DNA of 64,000 bases from Shinella granuli. Its GTDB lineage: Bacteria; Pseudomonadota; Alphaproteobacteria; Rhizobiales; Rhizobiaceae. Each line of letters opens with the position of its first letter. Positions within the stretch are counted from its first letter, which is position 1. A program made the translations under genes and the position numbers. Below the pieces are notes generated by a model. That model was not told where the DNA came from. It saw only the letters and a program-made list of their open reading frames with translations, and searched no databases. The DNA lies in the NCBI RefSeq assembly GCF_004341885.1, contig NZ_SLVX01000003.1:310001-374000 (forward strand). The letters are read 5' to 3'. Of this stretch, positions 1 through 9,062 are shown one piece after another.

Positions 1-2017
<2,017 letters not shown>

Positions 2018-2060
2018 CTTATTGTCCTTCCTGTATTTTTACGCAATTCCGGACGGAAGC

Positions 2061-2816
2061 CTAGTTCAACCCAAGCGCGGAAAGCTGCGCATCGACCTCC
2101 GCCCGCCAATCCGCAAGCAGGGTCTCGTTAGGCGTATGCCTGAGGCCGAAACGCGACAGCGTCTCGAAGCGGGCCGAGTCGGAATGGCCAAAGCTGGCGG
2201 CGACACGCGGATACCAGTAGGCGACGGAAGCCTTCGCTTTCGCGCGCCCCTCTTCGTCATCCACGATGCGGGCGAGGCCGGCGAGGCCGAGTTCGGCATG
2301 GCGCGTCTCGCGCGGCAGGATGGCGCGGAAAACCTCGGCGAGCGGCTGATAGGAGACGCGCGACAATTCCTTGAGCTGGACGACGCTTGCCCGGCCCATC
2401 AGCACGTTCATGACGACGGCATCCACCCAGCCTTGCAGCGGGTAGTGGAAGACGGAAAGGCGCATGTCGCCGCCCTGCCGCGCCGCACCGATATCGGCCT
2501 CGCGGGAAAGCCGCTCGGCCCAGGGGTGGTGCACGGCGTAGCGTCCACCGTCCGCGCCGAAGGTTTCCATGACCTGCAAGACCTTGCCGGCATGGTCGGC
2601 CTTTTCCAGCACGATGCGGGCGGCGGAGATGCGCTCCTGGATGCCCGGCGCATCGTTGATCGTATCGGCAAAGCCCGCGGAGCCGGCCAGCTCGCTGTCG
2701 ACGAAACTCGCCATCAGGCGCAAGAGCTCGCCGCGATAGCGCGGCGGCACATTGGCGGGCGAGGAGAGCACGCCGCCTTGCGCCAGATAATCCTCGATCG
2801 GCATCGTATCGGACAT
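2061..2816 (-). CDS. PaaA/PaaC-family ferritin-like protein, third paralogue in the paa operon
   Basis: This 251-residue protein belongs to the phenylacetate-catabolic PaaA/PaaC superfamily (ferritin-like four-helix diiron fold) but is neither the PaaA nor the PaaC of this operon. One ExxH motif is intact (ETRH, within LPRETRHAELG). The other position reads KADH, so the first metal-binding Glu is Lys. That resembles the metal-free structural role of PaaC more than the catalytic role of PaaA. It starts at ATG 2816 (MSDTMPIEDYL), 11 bases after the paaE stop, and precedes paaZ, so it is co-transcribed with the epoxidase genes. Function is not established: an accessory or alternative small subunit of the epoxidase is plausible. 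Family assignment is secure; the role is inference. Confidence 0.8.
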   Translation of the reverse strand: MSDTMPIEDYLAQGGVLSSPANVPPRYRGELLRLMASFVDSELAGSAGFADTINDAPGIQERISAARIVLEKADHAGKVLQVMETFGADGGRYAVHHPWAERLSREADIGAARQGGDMRLSVFHYPLQGWVDAVVMNVLMGRASVVQLKELSRVSYQPLAEVFRAILPRETRHAELGLAGLARIVDDEEGRAKAKASVAYWYPRVAASFGHSDSARFETLSRFGLRHTPNETLLADWRAEVDAQLSALGLN

Positions 2817-2827
2817 GAAAATTCCCC

Positions 2828-3904
2828 TTACTGGTCGTAGCTGACGACGATACGGTCGGTGAGCGGGTAGCACTGGCAGGTCAGCACATAGCCCTGGCGC
2901 ACCTCGTAATCCTCGAGCGCGTGGTTGACCTCCATCTCGGCCTCGCCCTCCAGGATTTTTGCGCGGCAGGTGGAACAGACGCCGGCCTTGCAGGCATAGG
3001 GCGCGTCCATGGCGTTTTCGAGCGCGGCGTCGAGCAGGCTCTGACCCTGCTTCGGGAACTTGAAGCTGCGCGTCGCGCCGTCGAGCGTGACGGTCGCCTC
3101 GCACATCGCGCCCTGGTCCGCGCCGGCGACGGCTTCCACCTTGCGCCGGGCCCGGCCGGGCTGCGAGGAGGCGAACAGCTCGAACTTGATCTGGTCGTCG
3201 CGAAGGCCGTGTTCGCGGAGCGCTGCGGCAATCGCCAGCATCATCGGCTCCGGGCCGCAGATGAAGGCGGTGGCGATGGACTTGATGTCGATCCAGCTCT
3301 TGAACAGCGCCGCGCATTTCTCGCCGTCGATGCGGCCGGTGAAGAGGTCGATGTCCTGTGCCTCGCTTTCGAGGACATGCAGCACGGAGAACCGGCCGAG
3401 ATAGAGGTTCTTCAGATCCTCCAGCTCCTCCCGGAACATGATCGAGCTGATCTGCCGGTTGGCGTAGACCAGCGTGAAGCGGGCGCGCGGCTCGCGCGAC
3501 AGCACCGTCTTGATGATCGAAAGCACGGGCGTGATGCCGCTGCCGCCGGCAAAGCCGAGATAGTGCTTCGCGACATCCGGCTCCAGCGCGGTGAAGAAGG
3601 CGCCCATCGGCGGCATGGCTTCCAGCGTGTCGCCGGGCTTCAGGTTTTCATTGACCCAGGTGGAGAAGCAGCCGCCATCGACGCGCTTGATGCCGACCTT
3701 CAACACGCCCTCGTCCTTGCCGGCGCAGATCGAATAGGAGCGGCGCAGCTCCTCGTCCTCGAATTTCTGGCGGAAGGTCAGGTACTGGCCTTGCGTGAAA
3801 TCGAAGACGGCGCGGTCCTCGTCGGACGGCCGGAGCGTGACCACGACCGCATCGCGCGTCTCGCGGCGAACATCGGTTACGGTCAGGGGATGAAAACGTG
3901 CCAT
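2828..3904 (-). CDS. paaE: PaaE, phenylacetyl-CoA epoxidase reductase subunit
   Basis: PaaE passes electrons from NADPH through FAD and a plant-type [2Fe-2S] cluster to the diiron PaaA subunit. The 358 residues show an N-terminal FAD-binding domain with the RRSYSICA motif, a nucleotide-binding domain with GFAGGSGITPV, and a C-terminal ferredoxin domain with CKAGVCSTC plus a later Cys as cluster ligands (about residues 295-345). Length and domain order match the family. ATG 3904 follows paaD with a 22-base gap on the minus strand. Confidence 0.97.
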   Translation of the reverse strand: MARFHPLTVTDVRRETRDAVVVTLRPSDEDRAVFDFTQGQYLTFRQKFEDEELRRSYSICAGKDEGVLKVGIKRVDGGCFSTWVNENLKPGDTLEAMPPMGAFFTALEPDVAKHYLGFAGGSGITPVLSIIKTVLSREPRARFTLVYANRQISSIMFREELEDLKNLYLGRFSVLHVLESEAQDIDLFTGRIDGEKCAALFKSWIDIKSIATAFICGPEPMMLAIAAALREHGLRDDQIKFELFASSQPGRARRKVEAVAGADQGAMCEATVTLDGATRSFKFPKQGQSLLDAALENAMDAPYACKAGVCSTCRAKILEGEAEMEVNHALEDYEVRQGYVLTCQCYPLTDRIVVSYDQ

Positions 3905-3926
3905 GCGCGGGCCCTCTCCCTATGGG

Positions 3927-4451
3927 TCAGATGCATTTGAAATAATCGAACGGTTCCAGGCAGTCGGTGCAGCGATAGCTCGCCTTGCAGGGCGTCGAGC
4001 CGAACTGGCTGATCTTTTCCGTGTTCGCCGAGCCGCAGCGCGGACAGGCGATCGTCAGGTTCGAGCGGCCGGACAGCCGGTCGATGCGTTTCATCAGCAC
4101 GCCATCGGCGGCGGTGCCGTCGATTGGCGGGGCGATGCCATAGTCGCGCAGCTTTTCCCGGCCCTCGGCGCTGATCCAGTCCGTCGTCCAGGCGGGCGAG
4201 AGCCGGCGTTCGAGCTTCACCTTGGCAAGGCCCTTTCCGGCGAGCGCAGCCTCGATATCGAGGTTGATCACCGTGGTGGCGGGACAGCCCGAATAGGTCG
4301 GCGTCACCGTCACCACCAGCGTGTCGTCCCGCCACTCGACATCGCGGATGATGCCGAGATCGGTGAGCGAGATGACCGGGATTTCCGGGTCCGGCACTTC
4401 GGACAGCCAGTGCCAGACCTCATCGACCGAGGGACGAAGCGCCGGGTCCAT
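3927..4451 (-). CDS. paaD: PaaD, Fe-S assembly/MIP18-type protein for the epoxidase
   Basis: PaaD is required for the phenylacetyl-CoA epoxidase in vivo, most likely in maturation of an Fe-S or metal centre. This 174-residue copy has an N-terminal MIP18/DUF59 domain (VPDPEIPVISLTDLG and the conserved Cys in TYSGCPAT). The C-terminal zinc-ribbon-like tail carries CPRCG and CTDC pairs and a last Cys at the penultimate residue. It lies 9 bases after paaC and before paaE, the usual paaABCDE order. Confidence 0.95.
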   Translation of the reverse strand: MDPALRPSVDEVWHWLSEVPDPEIPVISLTDLGIIRDVEWRDDTLVVTVTPTYSGCPATTVINLDIEAALAGKGLAKVKLERRLSPAWTTDWISAEGREKLRDYGIAPPIDGTAADGVLMKRIDRLSGRSNLTIACPRCGSANTEKISQFGSTPCKASYRCTDCLEPFDYFKCI

Positions 4452-4460
4452 CGCCGCCCC

Positions 4461-5246
4461 CTACCAGGTCGCGCCCGGATAGGCGCGTTGCAGGAACTGC
4501 ATCTCCGACAGGATGAAGCCGAGATGCTCGGTGTGCACGCCGCGTCGGCCGCCCTTGTGCATGTAGCCGTCCGCCGGCTTCTTCAGCGTGCCCTCGGCGA
4601 GCGTCTCCGCGACGATCTCGTCCCAGCCCGCCTTGAGGCTTTCGGGCGCCGGGACGATGCCGGCCTCGACCAGTTCGGCGTCGAGCGCGTCGCTCATAAA
4701 CATCTCGCCGGTGAAGGGCCAGAGTTCGTCCAGCGCCTCCTGCATGCGGCGATGGCTTTCGGCCGTGCCGTCGCCGAGGCGGATGACGAGGTCGCGGCTG
4801 CGGTCGAGGTGGTAGGAGACTTCCTTGAAGGCCTTTTCCGCGATCTCGGCGATGCGCGTGTCGGACGACCCCTTCAGCGCCTTCAAGAGCAGATAATGCC
4901 AGGCGTCGAAGAGGAACTGCCGCATCAGCGTCTTGCCGAAATCGCCGTTCGGGCGCTCGACGAGCAGGATGTTGCGGAATTCGTAGCCGTCGCGCAGATA
5001 GGCGAGATCATCGGCGGAACGGCCCTTGCCTTCCACCTCGCCGGCAAGGCCGAGCCAGAGCTGCGTCTGGCCGATCAGGTCGAGCGCGGTGTTGGCGAGC
5101 GCGATATCCTCCTCCAGCGCGGGCGAGTGCCCGCACCATTCGGAAACGCGATGGCCGAGGATCAGCGTGTTGTCGCCGATGCGCAGCAGGAATTCGAGAA
5201 GCGCGGCCTGACGGGCCGCCGGATCGAGCGCCGCGGTCGCCATCAC
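4461..5246 (-). CDS. paaC: PaaC, structural subunit of phenylacetyl-CoA epoxidase
   Basis: This 261-residue ferritin-like protein pairs with PaaA to form the catalytic core of the multicomponent epoxidase. Helices around GHRVSEWCGHSPALEED and ALDLIGQTQLW fit PaaC, which does not keep the full diiron ligand set and is thought to be structural. The start ATG at 5246 overlaps the paaB stop by four bases, indicating translational coupling. Confidence 0.96.
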   Translation of the reverse strand: MMATAALDPAARQAALLEFLLRIGDNTLILGHRVSEWCGHSPALEEDIALANTALDLIGQTQLWLGLAGEVEGKGRSADDLAYLRDGYEFRNILLVERPNGDFGKTLMRQFLFDAWHYLLLKALKGSSDTRIAEIAEKAFKEVSYHLDRSRDLVIRLGDGTAESHRRMQEALDELWPFTGEMFMSDALDAELVEAGIVPAPESLKAGWDEIVAETLAEGTLKKPADGYMHKGGRRGVHTEHLGFILSEMQFLQRAYPGATW

Positions 5247-5527
5247 ATGTGCCCCACTTCATCCGGAATGTCGAAAAAGGTCGGGTGACGGTAGACCTTG
5301 GAGTTCGAAGGATCGAACAGCGGGCCCTTTTCAGAGGGCGCGCTGGCAGTGATCTCGGAGGATTTCACCACCCAGATGCTGACGCCTTCGTTACGGCGCG
5401 TATAGACGTCGCGGGCATTGTTGATCGCCATTTCGGCGTCGGGCGCATGCAGGCTGCCGACATGGCGATGGTTGAGGCCGTGCTGGCCCCGGATGAAGAC
5501 TTCCCAAAGCGGCCATTCGCTGGACAT
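5243..5527 (-). CDS. paaB: PaaB, small subunit of phenylacetyl-CoA epoxidase
   Basis: PaaB (94 residues here) bridges the PaaAC heterodimers in the epoxidase. The N-terminal MSSEWPLWEVFIRGQHGLNH block and the C-terminal SKVYRHPTFFDIPDEVGHM region are typical of PaaB. I chose ATG 5527 because it gives the family length, and GGGAGAGAGC lies just upstream. The reading frame continues upstream without stop, but that part would overlap the paaA end and has no family similarity. Confidence 0.96.
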   Translation of the reverse strand: MSSEWPLWEVFIRGQHGLNHRHVGSLHAPDAEMAINNARDVYTRRNEGVSIWVVKSSEITASAPSEKGPLFDPSNSKVYRHPTFFDIPDEVGHM

Positions 5528-5543
5528 CGTGCTCTCTCCCAAA

Positions 5544-6548
5544 TTATTCGGCGGCGATCTTGGCGGCGGTGCGACGGTCGGAGACCTTTTCGGCATGGGC
5601 CGTCAGGCCGTCTCGGAACCAGGCGCCGTCATCCCAGGCCTTCTTGCGGGCGTTGAGGCGTTCCGCATTGCAGGGGCCGTTGCCGGCGATCACGTTGAAG
5701 AATTCTTCCCAGTCCGGCTCGCCGAAATCGTAGCCGCCCTTCTCCTCGTTCCACTTGAGGTCAGGATCCGGCACGGTGAGGCCGAGATACTTCGCCTGCG
5801 GCACGGTCTGGTCGACGAATTTCTGGCGCAGCTCGTCATTGGAGTTCTGCTTGATCTTCCAGGCCATCGACTGGGCCGAATGCACGGAGGCATCGTCCGA
5901 GGGGCCGAACATCATCAGCGACGGCCACCACCAGCGGTTCAGCGCATCCTGCACCATGGCCTTCTGGGCCGGCGTGCCCTTCACCATCTTCATCAGCACG
6001 TCATAGCCCTGGCGCTGGTGAAAGCTCTCTTCCTTGCAGATGCGCACCATGGCCCGCGCATAGGGGCCGTAGGAACAGCGTTGCAGCGGCACCTGGTTCA
6101 TGATCGCCGCGCCATCGACCAGCCAGCCGATCGCGCCGATATCGGCCCAGGTCAGCGTCGGATAGTTGAAGATCGAGGAATATTTCGCCTTGCCGGAATG
6201 GAGCTGCGCATACATCTCGTCGCGGCTGATGCCGAGCGTTTCGGCGGCGCAGTAGAGATAGAGGCCGTGGCCGGCCTCGTCCTGCACCTTGGCGAGCAGG
6301 ATCGCCTTGCGCTCCAGGGTCGGCGCGCGGGTGATCCAGTTGCCTTCCGGCAACTGGCCGACGATTTCCGAATGGGCGTGCTGGCTGATCTGGCGCACCA
6401 GCGTCTTGCGATAGCCCTCGGGCATCCATTCCTTCGGCTCGATCTTCTGGCCGGCGTCGATGCGCTCCTGGAAGGCGCGCTCAACGGGGTCCATCTCATC
6501 GAGGGAGCGGACGCGGGCGGCATCGGTCTTCACCATCTGGGCATACAT
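5544..6548 (-). CDS. paaA: PaaA, catalytic diiron subunit of phenylacetyl-CoA epoxidase
   Basis: PaaA carries the diiron site that forms the 1,2-epoxide of phenylacetyl-CoA. All expected ligands are visible: a Glu in [11 protein letters not shown], an EAGH motif in [12 protein letters not shown] and a second ExxH in [11 protein letters not shown]. The protein is 334 residues, the usual size. ATG 6548 (MYAQMVKTD) is chosen because GGAGGAAAGACC directly precedes it; the open frame extends further upstream but overlaps the paaJ end. A 16-base gap carrying a ribosome site separates it from paaB. Confidence 0.98.
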   Translation of the reverse strand: MYAQMVKTDAARVRSLDEMDPVERAFQERIDAGQKIEPKEWMPEGYRKTLVRQISQHAHSEIVGQLPEGNWITRAPTLERKAILLAKVQDEAGHGLYLYCAAETLGISRDEMYAQLHSGKAKYSSIFNYPTLTWADIGAIGWLVDGAAIMNQVPLQRCSYGPYARAMVRICKEESFHQRQGYDVLMKMVKGTPAQKAMVQDALNRWWWPSLMMFGPSDDASVHSAQSMAWKIKQNSNDELRQKFVDQTVPQAKYLGLTVPDPDLKWNEEKGGYDFGEPDWEEFFNVIAGNGPCNAERLNARKKAWDDGAWFRDGLTAHAEKVSDRRTAAKIAAE

Positions 6549-6571
6549 GGTCTTTCCTCCTGCTTTACGCG

Positions 6572-7777
6572 TCAGACGCGTTCGAGAATGATGGCGATGC
6601 CCTGGCCGACGCCGATGCACATGGTACAGAGTGCATAACGTCCGCCCTGGCGGTGGAGCTGGTAGGCCGCGGTGGTGACGAGCCGCGCGCCGCTCATGCC
6701 GAGCGGATGGCCGAGCGCGATGGCGCCGCCGTTCGGGTTCACATGCGGGGCGTCGTCCGGCAGGCCGAGATCGCGCAGAACCGCGAGCGCCTGCGAGGCG
6801 AAGGCCTCGTTGAGCTCGATGACATCCATCTGGCCGAGCGAAAGTCCGGCGCGCTCCAGCACCCGGCGCGTGGCCGGCGCCGGGCCGAAGCCCATGATGC
6901 GCGGCTCAAGACCCGCCGCCGCCATCGCGACGACACGCGCCTTCGGCGTCAGGCCCTGAGCTTTGATGGTGGCTTCATTGGCGATGAGCAAGGCAGCCGC
7001 ACCGTCATTGACGCCGGAGGCATTGCCGGCGGTGACCGAGAGGTCCGGACCGTTGACGCCCTTCAGCTTGGCAAGCTGCTCGGCTGTGGTACCGGGACGC
7101 GGATGCTCATCGGTATCGACGACGAGCGGATCACCCTTCTTCTGCAGCACATGGACGGGCACGATCTCGTCGGCAAAGATACCGGCCTCGTGCGCGGCGG
7201 CCCAGCGGGCCTGGCTGCGGGCGGCGAAGGCGTCCTGGTCCTCGCGGCTGACGGTGAAATCGGCGGCGACGTTGTCGGCCGTCTGCGGCATGGAGTCGAC
7301 ACCGAAGACCTTCTTCATCTTCGGGTTGACGAAGCGCCAGCCGATCGTCGTGTCATAGACCGCATTCGACCGGGAAAAGGCGCTTTCGGCCTTCGGCATG
7401 ACGAAGGGGGCGCGGCTCATGCTCTCGACGCCACCGGCGATGACGAAATCGCAGTCGCCGGCACGGATGGCACGCGCCGCCATGCCGACGGCATCCATGC
7501 CGGAACCACAGAGGCGGTTGACGGTGGTGGCGGGAATGGAGACGGGAAGACCGGACAGCAGCACGGCCATGCGGCCGACATTGCGGTTGTCCTCGCCGGC
7601 CTGGTTGGCACAGCCGTAGATGAGATCGTCCACCTTGGACCAGTCGACGCCGGGATTGCGCTCCATCAGGCCGGCAAGCGGCACGGCGGCAAGGTCGTCG
7701 GCGCGCACCGACGAGAGCAGCCCGCCATAACGGCCGATCGGCGTACGGACGGCATCGCAGATAAAGGCTTCGGACAC
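6572..7777 (-). CDS. paaJ: PaaJ/PcaF-type thiolase (3-oxoadipyl-CoA thiolase)
   Basis: This 401-residue thiolase cleaves 3-oxoadipyl-CoA and, in the phenylacetate route, 3-oxo-5,6-dehydrosuberyl-CoA. Seen motifs are the nucleophilic-Cys block [12 protein letters not shown], the [12 protein letters not shown] loop, the [12 protein letters not shown] His motif and the C-terminal [10 protein letters not shown] with the second active Cys. The start is GTG at 7777, with GGAGGAAAC six bases upstream; this gives the normal family length, whereas an ATG further upstream would add a tail over the promoter. It is the first gene of the paa structural operon. A pcaF of the beta-ketoadipate pathway would look almost the same; context favours paaJ. 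Confidence 0.93.
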   Translation of the reverse strand: MSEAFICDAVRTPIGRYGGLLSSVRADDLAAVPLAGLMERNPGVDWSKVDDLIYGCANQAGEDNRNVGRMAVLLSGLPVSIPATTVNRLCGSGMDAVGMAARAIRAGDCDFVIAGGVESMSRAPFVMPKAESAFSRSNAVYDTTIGWRFVNPKMKKVFGVDSMPQTADNVAADFTVSREDQDAFAARSQARWAAAHEAGIFADEIVPVHVLQKKGDPLVVDTDEHPRPGTTAEQLAKLKGVNGPDLSVTAGNASGVNDGAAALLIANEATIKAQGLTPKARVVAMAAAGLEPRIMGFGPAPATRRVLERAGLSLGQMDVIELNEAFASQALAVLRDLGLPDDAPHVNPNGGAIALGHPLGMSGARLVTTAAYQLHRQGGRYALCTMCIGVGQGIAIILERV

Positions 7778-7824
7778 GCGGTTTCCTCCCTGATATCCCG
7801 GGCCGATCCGTTCCTCCAGAAACA

Positions 7825-7844
7825 TTGACCGACCGATCGGTTAT
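7825..7844. promoter_or_regulatory. TetR/PaaR-like operator candidate in the paa promoter
   Basis: In the 168-base gap between paaX and paaJ the sequence TTGACCGACCGATCGGTTA occurs. It contains the perfect palindrome ACCGATCGGT (7832-7841), and wider arms ACCGA/TCGGT at 7828-7841. Sites of the ACCGACCGGTCGGT kind are known for TetR-type PaaR repressors. No TetR gene is visible here; the local regulator is PaaX. Confidence 0.5.
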
Positions 7845-7945
7845 CTATTTACCACTCGATACGTCACAAATCAATGCCGATTTATCCAAATTATGTGATG
7901 TTTCGTTCCAGCAGCTCCCATCATAGCACAAGCCACGCATTTCTC

Positions 7946-8953
7946 TTATGAAAAGTCGCGCTGGATCGCCTCGCGCAGCAGCGAGAGACGACGGAGCGTC
8001 GCCTCGCTCGCCTCCGGCAGAGCGCCGGCCGCCGTGACGAAGTGACGGGCGACATGCAGGTCCGCCTCGGGCGAGAGGCGGAGATAGAGCTCGGCAAAGA
8101 GCATCCGGGCCGCCTCCCCCGGCCAGTCCGCCGGCAGAGCCGCCTGCGGCAGGCGCGGATCGCGCAGCACGACAAGGCGGAACTGGTGCACGAGCACCAG
8201 CCGGGCAACGAGGCTTTCCGCCGCACCGAGCCGCATCCTGCCCGCAAGCAGGTCGGCAAGACGCCCGAAGCGCCGAAGGAACCCATGATAGGCCTCGGCA
8301 TGCAGTGCGAGGTTCCAGTGGTCGGCCGCAAAGGCACCGAGGTCCCGCTCGCCGCTCACGACCTCGCCCCGGAAGACGACGGCCGGCTGCTTAAGAAGCG
8401 GCAGCGGACGCGCACCGACGGCAAGGCGCGGACCGAGCCGGGCATGGCCCGCCCGCTCAAGAGCCTGCATCGCCTCGTCCGGCGCCGCCCCCGTCAGTTG
8501 CACGAAATGCCAGTCCGCCGCTTCCGGCGGGCCGAAAAGCAGGCGGGCGGCCGCGGCGAATTCGGTCCGGGCGGGCGCGGCGAGGCGATAGAAGCTGCGC
8601 CGCCCCTCCCGCTCGCCGGACAATTGCCCGGCGGCGACGAGGCGCGAGACGGCGGTGCGCACCAGGGTCTCGCTGATGCCGACTGCGGCGCAGGTCTCGA
8701 TGAGGTTGCCTGTCCACACCACGCCGCCCCGCGGCTCCACCACGTCGCCATAGATGGTGACGATGAAGCCGGCGGCCTTCAGCGGGCTCTCCTCGATGAT
8801 GGTCCTGAGCAGCGCGCCGAACACGCTCTCCGCCCTGTCCTTGTCCGCCGGCAAACCAGCCCCCTGACGTCGTTCCGCTTCGATCGTGCCGAGAACTAGC
8901 GCAGAATGGGTCGTGGCGGAAAGCCCCGCCCGGCAATCGGCAGATAGAGGCAT
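7946..8953 (-). CDS. paaX: PaaX-family transcriptional repressor of phenylacetate catabolism
   Basis: PaaX is a winged-helix repressor released by phenylacetyl-CoA. The protein has the PaaX N-terminal DNA-binding region (about residues 40-115, with TIYGDVVEPRGGVVWTGNL and a helix-turn-helix around ISETLVRTAVSRLVAAGQL) and the PaaX C-terminal domain. At 335 residues from ATG 8953 it is longer than typical family members (about 280-310), so the first 25-30 residues may not be translated; no strong ribosome site supports any single start. It is upstream of and co-oriented with paaJ, separated by 168 bases that hold the paa promoter. It probably represses the paa operon and perhaps itself. Confidence 0.9.
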   Translation of the reverse strand: MPLSADCRAGLSATTHSALVLGTIEAERRQGAGLPADKDRAESVFGALLRTIIEESPLKAAGFIVTIYGDVVEPRGGVVWTGNLIETCAAVGISETLVRTAVSRLVAAGQLSGEREGRRSFYRLAAPARTEFAAAARLLFGPPEAADWHFVQLTGAAPDEAMQALERAGHARLGPRLAVGARPLPLLKQPAVVFRGEVVSGERDLGAFAADHWNLALHAEAYHGFLRRFGRLADLLAGRMRLGAAESLVARLVLVHQFRLVVLRDPRLPQAALPADWPGEAARMLFAELYLRLSPEADLHVARHFVTAAGALPEASEATLRRLSLLREAIQRDFS

Positions 8954-9062
8954 ATTCTCGTCAGCAAATATTAAGTTGCATCTGCCATCGTCCGTCGACC
9001 ACCGGAAGCCGGACAGGATCCTGCCTCGGGCAACCAGGACGCGCGGAGACAGACGGAACGCG

